From Galerina marginata (Eukaryota; Basidiomycota; Agaricomycetes; Agaricales; Galerinaceae): a DNA stretch of 64,000 nucleotides. The stretch spans positions 2,418,001 through 2,482,000 of the forward strand of contig JAECYW010000001.1 in assembly GCA_023014335.1 (NCBI GenBank). The letters are read 5' to 3'. This document shows, piece after piece, positions 9,754 to 21,831 of the stretch. The translations under genes and the position numbers were made by a program. Below the pieces are notes generated by a model. The model saw only the letters and a program-made list of their open reading frames with translations. It was not told the origin of the DNA and searched no databases. Every line of letters begins with the position of its first letter. The stretch's first letter is position 1.

Positions 9754-11307
9754 TCAAAGGTATACTCTACGAAGGTCACTTGCGCCTGTAATTCTTTTAC
9801 AGATTGGACAGAGTTTTGTGGAACCAAGGCACCTCAGCCAGCATTCTTTGCAGCAGGTATGCCAGCACCCCGTCGAAACAGTCGGTTCCGTGTAAGGATC
9901 TATACAAATCCTGCAGAGAAGAGACGTGGATGGCGCAGATTCCTATGTATTTATCATTTAAGCAGTCCATATAGCTCAAAGGATACACTCACCAGTAGTT
10001 TGATTTTGGTCTCCAGAGCCAATAATAAGGCTGATTTATCGCCTCGTTGACGTGTAGACAGGATGGTGAAGTCGAGTTTGTCCATCTCACAGAAGCTTGT
10101 TATATCCACACCATGTCTGTCAACTTCTCCGTTTTGTAACACCTGTTTTCCAGCTTTTACAGGTGCGATGAGGTCCCGCAGCGTCCTTTGTGCTCGCTGA
10201 GCTTCGTCGTCGTCGTCGCCCTCAATCTCGACCTCGAAATCTTCGTCGACCTCCTCTTGGCCCAGGTTCACTGGCACCACATCGCCCTCTGTGAACTGGG
10301 TTTCGCCGAAGATAACTTGGTCGTCTCCGTCTATGTCCACCTCTTCGTCTACATATTCGTCGTCATCACGGCGAGTATAAAAACCTGCCCCTGGCCGAAA
10401 CGGCGCGAGTTAATCGATTTCGCAGAAATCGGGAAGCTGGATTTACCTCGAACGTCGCCGACATAATTGTTGTCGTCAGCGTCATCCCAGGTCTCTTCTT
10501 CGAGGGCACGTTGATGCAGCAACTCCCGTTGGCGGGTTTCTTGTAGCCTCCGACTTTCATGAGCCAGACAGGAATCGACGTGTGCATCTAGGACATCTCG
10601 GTCGCCTCTAACAGTTGCAGAACAAACAGGGCAGGTGATCTGCCTCTCCCGTGAATCGTTTCAGCCATGCATCCGCTAGAAGTATTTCCTTCCTCTTCCT
10701 CCTTGAGCAGCTCTTTCAATTTTAGATTGCGTTGTTTCCGACGGACGCTTCACAATCTGAATCGTTTTAGTTGATTGATCCAATGAGTCCTTTACATTGC
10801 GAGTCGTCATAGATTTACGAGCTTTCATAGCAGAGCGACGAACGCGGGAGCTGGGGCCCGGTCTATAGAACGATTATTATTCGTTTTCAGTAGTTTGATA
10901 TATGATCACGAAAAATGAAACATACAGAGACTCGTCGATCATTTCATCGTACGCGGTATCTGACGAGCCAACCTTCTTGATAACCTCTTCAACTCTCTCA
11001 GACTCCAATTGGGCATGCATAGGCCAGCAGACGAAGGGGAATGTGCTCCTCGCAAACGGGACATTGTCTGGTTTCAGCACGTCTCGCTATTTACAGGACG
11101 CTAGTTTAGCTGCGACAAACAGCTATTAACAGTTACATACCTCTCTTGGTCGGGTGAGGAGGTTCAGAGCCCGAGGGTGCACTGGCAGGGCTTCGGGATG
11201 GTTGCTTTCTATAGCTCGTTTCTTCCCTCTGACATGTGATGTCGTTAGAACCTCGAATGGAGTTCATGTTTAAATTTGACGCACTTCAGAGTAATAGTGA
11301 GCGGCAT
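9754..11307 (-). CDS. RNF220-like RING-type E3 ubiquitin ligase
   Basis: Minus-strand gene read through several exons. After a basic KRARR stretch comes a first zinc-finger half (CPVCEEHIPLRLL then HAQLESERVEEVI), a basic/acidic linker (LKLKELLKEEEEG), a C2HC finger (CPVCSATVRGDRDVLDAHVD, then SCLAH), an acidic segment (DIDGDDQVIFGE...) and a C-terminal RING: CRICIDPYTEP, TGCWHTCCKECWLRCLG, KLCPICKRIT, ending GASDLRRVYL with TGA at 9754-9756. The CWH..C..CWLR RING and DLRR.YL tail are diagnostic of the RNF220 family. Four single-base breaks (about 11022, 10743, 10673 and 10648-10650) interrupt it; each is mended by removing one base. Start ATG 11307 (MPLTITLK) is preferred; ATG 11267 is an alternative. 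It could be an expressed gene with assembly errors or a pseudogene. Confidence 0.8.
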
Positions 11308-11892
11308 TGCTGCAGCTGAAATGTCTGAAAGGACTCCCTACTGGAAAGAGAAATATATCAGGCTTGTTGGGTTCCCGTATATCGTTTATTCTGGATGGAT
11401 TGGCGACAGCTTCAGTGGATGAGGCGAATCTCTCAAAGATGCGTTCGGCTAACCGGTCCGAACGTGAGAAATGGGTGAGCTTTCTTGAACGCGACTATTC
11501 TTTCAAAGGCGTTCACCCTAGTTCAACACGGCCAACCTGACTTGAAAAGTTCGCTTCCGTTCATTCTGTAGTCACCATTGACATGGATTCCTAACCCGAG
11601 ACTTACAACGCCCTCCAATAATACACCTCAACCGCGCAATCTTTTATCGTCTTCCTCCCAAGTCCAACTTCCTCCTTTCATCGAAACTCGTGAGCATCAA
11701 TGTGATCCAAGGATAGTTTCCCTGAGATTTAGTTGCTTTTCTCCCGCACTTTTATCCTCTATCGGACTGCATGTCTCAGCATTCCACCTCCTGACACAAA
11801 GCTAATAACTTTATTACCCGAGGATTCCCCGAGCTATAAGGCTAGCCTCTGTAGGATGTGGTACAACCTTACCTTCCTTCGTCATTGACCCT
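11308..11892. promoter_or_regulatory. Divergent promoter region, RING ligase / GH3
   Basis: 585 bp between divergent starts. Pyrimidine-rich runs at 11625-11690 and 11725-11765 precede the GH3 start, as is common in fungal promoters. No clear TATA box was found. Short frames at 11307-11540 and 11578-11805 lack coding features. Confidence 0.45.
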
Positions 11893-14800
11893 ATGACTAC
11901 CACCAATTTCGATGTCGACGCGACGTTGGCGAAGTTGAGTCTGCAGCAGAAGATCAAACTCCTCAGTGGGCTGGTAAGATTACTGCCCATTTCGCTAATC
12001 TAGGCTGGCTAATCTGCCTCTCAGGGATGGTGGCATACCGAGCCGGTCCCAGAGGCTGGTGTACCATCAATGCGGTTCAGTGATGGTATTAGCCCTTCTG
12101 ATTCCTCGTGAAGCATTCTTCTTCAGTATAACTGTGACTCTTTTAGGTCCAAACGGCGTTCGAGGCACTCGATGTACGTTCAGGTCTCTGATAATATGTC
12201 GTCAGCTAATTATGGATTATATTCCAGTCTTCAATGGTGTCCCGGCCAGTTGTTTCCCAGCATCGACTGGGCTTGGATCATCTTTCGACGTTGAGCTGGC
12301 AAAGAATGTCGGAGAGGCACTGGGTGACGAGGCACGCGCAAAAAGTATATTCACCTCAGCATCCTGCCAATGTGTTTACTGTTATCTGATCACTCCCTTC
12401 ACAGGTACACATGTTCTGCTCGCACCCTACCGTCAACACTCAGCGGTCTCCACTGGGAGGTCGTAGCTTCGAATCCTTTTCTGAAGACCCCCACTTAAAC
12501 GGCACTATTGCGGCCGCCTATATCAATGGTTTGCAGTCCAAAGGCGTCAGTGCAACGCTCAAACACTTTGTGGCCTAATGACCAGGAATTTGAGAGGTAA
12601 TTCATTGCTACCTACAAGAGTTTGGATTTCGCCGTTGACGTCGTTATACAGGTTTTCAATCAGCAGTAAATTCATCCCTCAGTGAATTAAATATAATCTA
12701 TGCAAACTAATCTCTGTTGACAGGTGACTTGAGCGAGCGAGCGCTTCGCGAAATATATCTCAAACCCTTCCAAATTGCAATTAAGAAATGCGAACCCGTG
12801 GGCCGTAATGTCTGCGTAAGTAATTACTGCGTGCTCGTTTTTCCAGGAAATGCTGACCAACTTGTGAATAGATATAATCGTGTCAATGGTTTGCATGTTT
12901 CCGAAAATAAAAGACTGTTGGACGACATTACTACGCAAGGTGAAATTTCACCCTTAACACAATTCCTTTCACCTTTCTCACCCCATTTATGAAGGAATGG
13001 GGCTTCAAAGGTATGTTTTTTCCGGCCGTGCTTTAATCTGGTTACCTATATCTATTAAAGGTTTGATCATGAGCGATTGGATTGGTGTTTATAGCACTTC
13101 GGAGAGTATCAAAGCTGGACTGGACCTCGAGATGCCGTCAGTTTAGTTTATCCCCGACCTTTGGTGTACGCTAATTTCCGATGGTCGAAATCAGTGGCCC
13201 ATCCGTGATGCGTGGTAAGGCAGTAGAAAGAGCTCTTATTGCCCAAAAGATCAGCCCACACGATATCGATGAACGTGTTACGAAGGTCAGGGTGGTGTTG
13301 CTTGATGACCTACTTACTCAATCTCCGATTCTTGTTTACTTTCTAGATATTAGGGCTGGTGAAGCAAGCACAGGCATCAGGAATCCCATTTGATGGTCCA
13401 GAAGGCTCTATCGACACGCCAGAACTACGTAAACTTCTTCGAACAGCTGCTGCCGACGCTGTCGTTCTTCTCAAGAACGATAAAGGCTTGTTACCTCTCA
13501 CCGACAAGGTCAAAAAAATTGCTGTCATTGGGCCTAATGCAAAACATGCCATGACATCAGGCGGAGGTTCAGCCAGGCTTCTATCTACATACACCGTCTC
13601 CCCTCTTGAAGGAATTGTAGCGGCTGCGAAAGATGTCGGCGCAGAAGTCAAATATACATTGGGAGCGACTTCCCATAAATATCTTCCCCTTCTTGATCCG
13701 TATCTTCGTCAAGCAAAAGGGGATTCTGGGGCTCTTGTCGAATTCTGGAACGAAGCGCCGTCTCAAGATTTTATTGGAACTTCCCCCGATTTCGGGAAAT
13801 CTCTTCCACTTGCTGCTTGGAGTACGCCGACCCCCGGGTCTAACTGTTTCCTAGCAGATGGCATTGTAAGGCATTGTCAAAGTAATTCTTGGAAGCCTTT
13901 TAAAACTTATTATTCTAGGACGAGACGAAGGTCAACTTGGTTTGCTGGATTCGGGTATGTTATCATTTATAATCGGCGTTCTATCGTTCTCATGTCTGGA
14001 CGTAGTATTCAGCGAAGTTCATTCCTGACGAAGACGGCGACTGGGAGATAGGAATGAATATTGCTGGTCGCGGAAACCTCTTCATTGATCAGAAATTGGT
14101 TATCGACCTAAGCACTGCACCTGCCCAGGGAGGGTCATTTTTTGGATTGGGTACTGAGGAAATACGCACATTTTTAACAGGCGTGAAGGCTGGACAAGAG
14201 TATGATCTCGAAATCAGAACCTGCTCTGCTGAATTTGTGGCGCGAGGTACACCTTTTAGGTGCTGGGGGGGAATTCGGGCTGGGGCCATTCGAAATATAG
14301 ATGGCGATTCTGCTATTCAAGAGGCCGTGAAGATTGCGAAAGAATCTGATGGTCGGTTTCTGTTCTCTTGACATTTACTTTTCTGACAATTTCGACATCA
14401 GTGACAATTTTGGTCATCGGTTTGAACCACGAGTACGCGTTATCCGCATGTTTTTTGAGATTTCTTAACTCTGTTTCCTTGCCAGTTGGGAGAGTGAAGG
14501 CCATGACCGCGCAGATATGGCGTACTTGTTTCATTCTATCAGTTCCAGCTCCTCCTTACCTTGTCCGGTATCTTAGGTTGCCTGGCCTTACCAACAAATT
14601 GGTGTCGGCAGTCCTCAACGCCAATTCGAATACCGTTGTTGTCAACCAGTCGGGAGCGCCTGTTGAAATGCCGTGGATCAACGAAGTTAGTGCTCTGGTT
14701 CAAGTGAGTTGCCAAAGTATATCGCCTTGTTCCATGGTATTTAAACATGTGTCAGGCTTTCTATGGCGGGAACGAACTTGGAAATGGACTTGCTGATGTT

Positions 14801-15490
14801 CTGTTTGGTAAAGTAAACCCGTCGGGAAAACTTCCATTGACATTTCCGTGAGTTTGGTTGTACGGTCTGCCTCTGCATCCGCAGCAGTTGACGTGTATCG
14901 CAGGATGCGGTTAGAAGACAACCCCTCCTACCCTTCCTTCGGAGATAAAGGTGAAGAAGTCGGGAAGATATATTACAACGAGGCGAGGATTGCATCATAT
15001 CCTTTTATTGTTGGTTATCTAAAAGTTCTCATAGGGAATTTTTGTTGGCTATCGAAGCTACGAAATCAGGAAACTTGCTCCGTTATTTGCCTTCGGCTAC
15101 GGATTGTCCTATTCGAGTTACGAATACGGAGAGCTCAACACAACAGCAATATCCCCAGAAGGGCAATTTTCGGTTTCTTTCCAAGTAACAAACATAGGAC
15201 CAGTGGAGGGACGAGAGGTAGCGCAGGTCTATATCTCGGACTTGAAGTCCTCTCTTCCCAGAGCCGTGAAAGAACTCAAAGGCTTTGTAAAGATTCCCCT
15301 CAATCCTGGGGAAACCAAGACCATCACCTTGAGGTTTGACAGGGAGGCGCTGGGCTTCTACGATGACCGGAATATGAATTGGGTAGCAGAGAGTGGTACT
15401 TTTGGTGTTCAAGTTGGTGCTTCATCGGTGGATATAAGGCTCAAAGGGGAGATCGAACTTAGGGAGACGTTTACGTGGACTGGATTATGA
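11893..15490 (+). CDS. GH3 beta-glucosidase with PA14 insert, probably intracellular
   Basis: Glycoside hydrolase family 3 enzyme releasing glucose from beta-glucosides. The ATG at 11893 ([16 protein letters not shown]) shows no signal peptide. Motifs in order: [80 protein letters not shown], the nucleophile loop [33 protein letters not shown], a PA14 module ([20 protein letters not shown]), [13 protein letters not shown] carrying the likely acid/base Glu, [28 protein letters not shown] and the fibronectin-like tail. TGA at 15488-15490. Four one-base breaks (12425-12427, 12576, 12795-12797, 12930) lie in the 5' third only. The intron at 14983-15034 appears to use a GC donor. More than twelve introns. 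Confidence 0.92.
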
Positions 15491-15604
15491 TTTTTTCGCA
15501 AATCAAATAATTCCTTCATAAATGTTCAAGGATTCTTTGTCCCATATTTCCTCTGGACGGCGGCGGGGAGAGGGAAACTCCAGGACAATATGCATTGGAG
15601 AATA

Positions 15605-17111
15605 TCAGTCTTCCAGAACTACGTCGATGCCGTCGTGGCGGGCCATTTCAACAGCCTCCTGTTCTCTCGCCTTCGCGAACTCCACGATGGATTGGAGAAT
15701 GTCCCGTTGACCTGGAGTGATCGTCAACACAGTGACCACTGGGCTAAACCCAATCCAAGACGACATCACATACCTTCAAGATAATGAAGAAACATTACAA
15801 AAACTTCGGGTCGAACTTCAGCGGGGTTAGATGCTTGTTCCGTGGGTAACCGTTCTATAAGTGTTTCCACCATGTCCTGTAACATGCCCGAAGCATCTAA
15901 GATATCTTCGTATGTTGGAATGCTTCTTTCAGAGTCTACTAAGGCAGACAATATTTCCTTCCACATCCCCTCAATGTTTTCCTGCACCCTGGCCAATCTC
16001 CCATCGATTGCCTCCAATACCTCCGACTTTTAAAACAATAGGTATCATCAGGATTGTTCGGAATGGAAAAACCGTAGCCCAAAATAAGTTCAGAGTTGGG
16101 CTTCGGCCCATAATTGTTAAACTAATTCCTGGCCTTTGACCGCGGACGAATGAAGTACAAGAGATATCTTTGGTTCTTGGGACGATGTTGCCACAGTACT
16201 GGTGGGGTATGTTACGAACCACGAAACAGGTTGGCCTCGCGCGTGATTTAATGAATCTACGCCAGGAATAAGCACGGGCTCTGTAGATGGAGTGCGCACA
16301 AGTGAAGGGGTATCGGAAAGCAGGGACGATGGGAACTGCGCGTGATGAAAGATAAGTAGCTGAAGTCAGATACTTATCCCTGTGACTCTATGAGCACCCA
16401 GTGTAGAAAATAGTATTCCAAATATACTAACCAGGTGAAGAGTTCGCCCCAGAGGTGATTGGACTGCCGAACGACTGAGCAACACTGGTTCCATTCAAAT
16501 TTCCAGTCACGCTCTCGGTCCCCAGTTGCACCGTAAATATTTGTTCCTTTGAAGAGTTGTAGTTCAGATGCGAAAAAATGCAATGGCGTTCGCAGTTTTT
16601 CTGCGGTTGGCAAGGTGTTAATATATTCGAAATGAGCCTAGGTAATCCCTTCAGGTTGTGTCAGTGAAGAAGGATCTAGAAAATTTCCCGACGTACATAT
16701 TTTCTTCAGGTCCAACAATCCAGTGCAACGATATGTAGGTGCAGATCCACTGTCGTTCGGACCATTGGACATTCTTCAAATCTTCTTGATCTCCCAGAAT
16801 ATTCATTACAGCTCTCTTCGCCAGTGCCTGTGAAATCACAAGTCGAAAAGGACATGAAACCACTGTGAAATCCTTTTCTAGGTCATCTGTTGTAACGATA
16901 TGAGAACCCGAGTGATCTGTAGGTAAAGGACTCGGTTAGCCGTTCCTCGACCAGAGAGACAGCCCCAGACATGGGTCGGAAAGATGTACCACTACTTAGT
17001 ATGGCGTAGGGGGATACCTTCGTTAAATCGCGTGTTCGGATGAAAGCCTCCAGCGCGATCATTAAGCCATGATTTTAGAGTTGAATAGCATGCAAGTTCT
17101 GGAGTCGACAT
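15605..17111 (-). CDS. SET-domain lysine methyltransferase, Rubisco-LSMT/RKM type
   Basis: Belongs to the non-histone SET group (RKM, SETD6, Rubisco LSMT) that methylates ribosomal proteins or other cytosolic and nuclear targets. The ATG at 17111 gives MSTPELACYSTLKSWLNDRA; next comes HSGSHIVTTDDL and VVSCPFRLVISQALAKRAV. The split SET insert region follows (LPTAEKLRTPLHFFASELQL, KGTNIYGAT), then PVLIPGVDSLNHARGQPVSW and the pseudoknot NNYGPKPNSELILGYGFSIP. The C-terminal helical substrate-binding domain runs EAIDGRLARVQENIEGMWKE to QRDILQSIVEFAKAREQEAV and VVLED; TGA at 15605-15607. Two breaks, an extra base in AAA 16119-16121 and another in the TTTTAAAA run at 16028-16035, interrupt the conserved core. 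The substrate cannot be named from sequence. Confidence 0.86.
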
Positions 17112-17959
17112 GGTAACTTCAAATAAAAAGAATAAATGAGTCTTGAGATCTGGGATGATTGCCCCTGTCCGGCTGAGGTTTGTTTGCGTTGGCTTGACGC
17201 AACCTAAATAGTCAAGCCGCTCCGCCGCTCACAATCTGCACGCCATCTCGATTCTCGAAACCAACACCACCACCTCCGCCGCTATGGACAAAAACCGATT
17301 CGGGATCACCATTGATTATACCCATTCCGTTGTCCAATTTCAGAATCCGTCAAATTCCATACCATATAATAAGTGCTGAACCTATGGAGGTTGGAGACAA
17401 ATGGAATCGTAGCCTTTGTTGATACGACAAACCAACAGCCTGAGGCTTGCTTCCTAATGATCAACTCGAACTCCTACTAAAGGGGGTGCTTGGGAACATT
17501 GTTTACCCATTTCTGGCTGGCAGTGGCGCTTGCAACGCTAGTACTGAATCAAATCAACATATTTCCCTCTTGTAAACCTGCCGGAGGAGCTGAAGTCTGG
17601 ATAAACGTTCAGTCAAGAAGCCAGAAAATTTTCGATGCAGCATACACAGTTGGATTGTCACGGTATATGTATCCGTTCAGATCAAATGACAAGTGTTAAG
17701 TATTCTGCCGATTAGAGATCTAATTTTGAACCGAAGCTCCTTGTTCCGGGTTTCGCCCACAACTTCGATACAACGAATATCTTCTGAAAGCGATCATCCG
17801 ACACATCTCGCGCTTCACTTCCACGTGGGATGCTTGTTCTCTTATTTAAACCCTCGAGCATCAGCAGTCGAACTGACTTAAATCTCGGCAGTCAGCTTTT
17901 CGAGTTGGTCAGCCTCGCGACTTGGAGCCAGTATAAAATCCACAGAACTTTCTACGCCG
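17112..17959. promoter_or_regulatory. Divergent promoter region, SET / GH18, with TATA box
   Basis: 848 bp between divergent starts. A TATAAAA box at 17932-17938 lies about 25 bp before the proposed GH18 start. A plus-strand frame at 17490-17699 begins with a hydrophobic stretch but has no domain, splice pattern or likely homology. No other structure noted. Confidence 0.5.
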
Positions 17960-19478
17960 ATGTACAACCTACCCATGTTCGCGTTTGCTCTCTTTTTTTC
18001 GCTTTCTCCCGCATATTTTGGCCCTTGATCACGGCGAATCCAAAGTTGCATCTGCTTGGTATGCAGGATGGCATGCTGACACAGGGTTCCCGCTTTCAAA
18101 AGTGAGCTGGTCAAAATATACACATCTCACCTATTCCTTTGCGTACGTCGAGTGCACATTACCCATGCCTGAACAGACCAATAACACCATGGACACAGAG
18201 AAACCACTCCGGATGTGAAAGTGCTGGATCTAAGCGGATCAGACCCCGGCCTTCTCCCTCAATTCGTCGCTCAGGCTCAGAAACACGTAAGAAGGGTGAA
18301 ACACCTGCGCGTCCAAGCGATCTAACCTTGTCATAGGGCGTCAAGGCACTGGTATCGATAGGAGGGTGGACTGGTTCAAGAGGCTTTTCCACAAACGTCG
18401 GGTCGGCCAAAAATAGGACCGCCTTTGTGAAAACAGTGACCGACTTCGCAAGAAAGTATAAGTTGGATGGGATCGACTTTGAGTATGTATCAGGCCGTAA
18501 CAGTTACGCGAACACGTCACTAAATATTGTACGGCAGTTGGGAATATCCAGCAAGTCAAGGAATTGGATGCAATTCGATTAGCACTCAGGACACAGCCAA
18601 CTTCCTGTCTTTCTTGCAGGAACTCCGTAAAGATTCTCTAGGATCCAACTTGACACTTTCAGCCGCAGTGGCCACTTTCCCCTTCATTGGACCCGATGGC
18701 GACTCCCTTGCCGATGTTTCCGGTTTCGCCAAAGTGTTAGACTACATAGCAGTTATGAACTACGACATTTGGGGACCTTGGAGCCCGACAGTGGGTCCTA
18801 ATGCACCTCTAAACGATACATGTGCACAGCCACAGAACCAAGCCGGTTCTGCAGTTTCCGCGGTCCTGAAGTGGAACAAGGCCGGTATTCCTCTGAATCA
18901 AATTGTTTTGGGTGTCGCTGCCTACGGTCATTCGTTCAGAGTTCCAAGGCGAATGCATTTATCAAGGGATCAAAGACACAACTCGCGCCGTATCCTGCTT
19001 TCAATACGAGTAATCCACCTGCAGGAGATTCATGGGACGACGCGGCTGGTGTAGATGAATGTGGAAACCTTCAAACACCGGGGGGCAATGTTGACTTCTG
19101 GGGAATGATCGATCTTGGATATTTAAATGCTGATGGAACACCAAAGAAAATATTCCTTTCATGTTCGACGCATGCAGCCAGACAGTGAGCTTCAAATGTT
19201 TCTCAGTGATTGATAGTCCCAACTAACACCAACTCCAAGCCCTTCGTTTATAATGCGACAAGTGAGATCATGGTATCCTTTGATAATGCTCAGGTATGCA
19301 TTTTAGTCCTCGATTGACTCTAATGGTTTGACGAAGTCTTTGTGCGATCTAGTCGTTTGCTGCAAAAGGCAAATTTATCTTGGAAAAGAAGCTCAGAGGA
19401 TTCGCCACATGGGAGGCTGGAGGTGACTTCAACGATATTTTGTTGAACTCCATCCGGAAGGCAGCTGGTTTTAAGTAA
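17960..19478 (+). CDS. GH18 chitinase-type glycoside hydrolase, secreted
   Basis: Family 18 hydrolase acting on chitin or related N-acetylglucosamine polymers. The ATG at 17960 (or 17975) starts a hydrophobic leader; the mature part begins around ALDHGESKVASAWYAGWH. Motifs: KYTHLTYSFAE, VKALVSIGGWTGSRGFSTNV, the catalytic DGIDFDWEYP (DxxDxDxE, with a phase-2 intron inside it), LSAAVATFPF, VLDYIAVMNYDIWGPW, NQIVLGVAAYGHSF, IPFMFDACSQTPFVYNATSE and RGFATWEAGGDFNDILLNSI; TAA at 19476-19478. Breaks: an extra T in the seven-T run 17993-17999 inside the leader, a missing base near 18942, and a missing A at 19147-19150. Likely role is cell-wall remodelling, autolysis or nutrition. Confidence 0.9.
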
Positions 19479-19755
19479 ATATGTATACATTCCATAGTTG
19501 AATAAACTGTACCAGGGATGAATATATCTACATATGACCGTCTCTCAGCAGAATATACGAGAACCACAGACAGCAAAGGTCGTCAGGACAAAGGGATGCT
19601 CAAATGTACCCAGACTCATGACCGGCACCTCATAGCCATCAGGAGTCTAAGATAGACTGATATATTTCCATAGATTACGTGAAAGATTGTCCATGAATGT
19701 ACAGAGATCCTGCTTTTAGTCGTCCTGAAGGGTGGTAGTGGTATCCAATGTCGAT

Positions 19756-21610
19756 CTAGAGCTCAAACCCTGCAGCATGAAGGATGGTCGCAAACTTAAT
19801 AAAACAACATCAGACAAAGAGCCCATCGTGATCAGCAAATTTTTATGCTGACCTTCACTTTCGCAATAGCATATAGCTGTTCGAAGTCGTAGCCTTCCCT
19901 GTCGCTCAAGTCCCCTTTTACAAAGATTAGAACAACTCATACATGAAGTCACTCATTGCTTACCACTATTATGATACATAGGGTCCGCAACTTCACCCTG
20001 TAAGTAAGATGCTAAGATAGGAATTCAAGGAACGTACTAGGGGCCTGCTCGTTCGAAAACCTGTGTTGCCGGGAACCCTTGCTCGTGGAACGACTACAAG
20101 GCAGGTTACTTTTAAGCATATGAACAAAAATTAGGAACCGAACGGGATCACCTGGTGGTCACTGCAGCATGCCTGATCGCAAATTAAGGAATTAGTAAGT
20201 CTGTCTACAGTGAGACAAGGTCCACGAACGGGCGTGATTCCAATGTGAAGTTCAGGGCTATAGATAGCGGAAATGTTGGCTACTAATTGAGTGACTTCGG
20301 GCGTTCCAATTCTACCAGAAGTCATGATGTCAGTTTAAGTTCATAGTGAAGTGTGATAAACCGACAAATCAGGAAGACCAAGTTGCATTGGTTCACCAGG
20401 TGCGCGGTAGGCAGTCATATCTGCTTGGATCATTAAAGTCAAATTTGCTCCAGCAGGCCCGCAGTTCCTCTGAAATAAAGATGACTCAGTCACATTAAGG
20501 ATATGATGCTAAGTCCAACGAACTCACTAGCATAGGCTCGTGAACCAAGTAAACCTTGTTCTTCCCCTGCAAAGAAAGCAAGCTCAACGTTGCTGTGGAA
20601 TTTTACACCTTTACGTGCAATTGTCCGAGCAATTGAAAGAACCCCCGTAGTGCCAGATCCGTCGTCATCTCCTCCAGGAGCGCGGATGCTTCCAAAAGAG
20701 CCGCGGCTGTCATAGTGTCCACTGATCAAGACGGTTGTGTTAGTTTCTTCGATAGCGGAATAGCGACTGCGAAGGTTGTATTTAGCTTGACGAGTTCCAG
20801 AAAAATTCAAATGAGGGATACAGACCAAATGACGTTTGGTGCGAAACCGGGCAGGAAAGGCACAAGACGGCAAGTCGCTCCAGTATCTTCTACGCGTTCC
20901 TTCAACCATTTTGCAGCAACTTGTGCGCCGGTAGCGAAGGAATGGCGAGAGATAATGCCAGACTTCTCGTCCTCTCCGGTAAGGAAACGGATGTCGTTCT
21001 TAATCTGCGGTATTGAAATATTGTTCACCACCGACGCAATAACAGGGTCGAACTTCAAATTGGACAATATTTGTTTGACGGGTTCTACTGCAGATGCAGG
21101 AACTGGTATGAAACCGGATGGAGTTGTTGGCAACAAGGCTGATTTCCAGAATTGGGGTACGAGAGTGTCGATTACCCTGGCCAAGTCTGGATCGACAGAA
21201 ATCAGGGCAGCGGTTCCAGTACGGTAGTGGACATCATATGCAGAAGCTTTGGACCCTTCAAGCGACAACACCACTTCTTGGTGATCAGAAATTGTGGGTG
21301 TGTCCAGAGAAAGTAAGAAATCTTCTAAAGCGTATTCCTGTGGCGTATGGAGCTGCAACTTCTCATCTACGGCAACCTTTTCCAGCCATACTAATTTGCG
21401 GTTTGCGCCTTGCATTGGAGAATAATGGGCTGCATCGAGACGCGCTTCCCAGAAATCCATGCAAGCTTCATTTGCAACGCTGAGAACACTATACGGAAGT
21501 CCTCCATCCTTGTAGTTTCCGAAGAAGTTATCGGAAAGACAAGGATTTTCTGAGAGTAGGCTAGGACTGAAGGGCGTCACTAGTAGACCTAGTGAAATGG
21601 CGGCCTTCAT
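19756..21610 (-). CDS. Secreted M28-family zinc aminopeptidase
   Basis: Extracellular leucine-aminopeptidase-like enzyme of family M28. The ATG at 21610 gives a signal peptide (MKAAISLGLLVTPFSPSLLS) and a long propeptide-like region in one exon. The catalytic domain shows all expected ligands: His and Asp in SGHYDSRGSFG, bridging Asp in PGGDDDGSGTTG, Glu-Glu in FFAGEEQGLLGSRAYA, Asp in LMIQADMTAYRAPG and His in CCSDHQ/SFHEQGFPATQVFERAG. The C-terminus reads GDLSDREGYDFEQLYAIAKV then FATILHAAGFEL; TAG at 19756-19758. Introns are short GT-AG and the frame is intact. Converges with the GH18 gene (277 bp apart) and diverges from vac14. Confidence 0.94.
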
Positions 21611-21831
21611 GGTCAGTGATGGCGGTGAGAATGAGAGTCAGACTGAAGAATGTGGTGCATGGGAATATGACGCACAGCCACCCTGCAGATGTTGCAATGC
21701 AACTCTGTTTGGGATTCTGGAAACAGTGAAAGCATGCACCAAACGGTGCAGCTTATATCCATCCATCCAATCTTGCTCTGAACCATTGTCCATGCTACTA
21801 CCTCCATCCTGACCTCTCAGCTGCGTAGGAA

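Noticed and set aside
17490..17699. Small frame with a hydrophobic start in the SET/GH18 gap
   Set aside because: Looks superficially like a secreted peptide but has no stop-to-start context, introns or cysteine pattern to support it.
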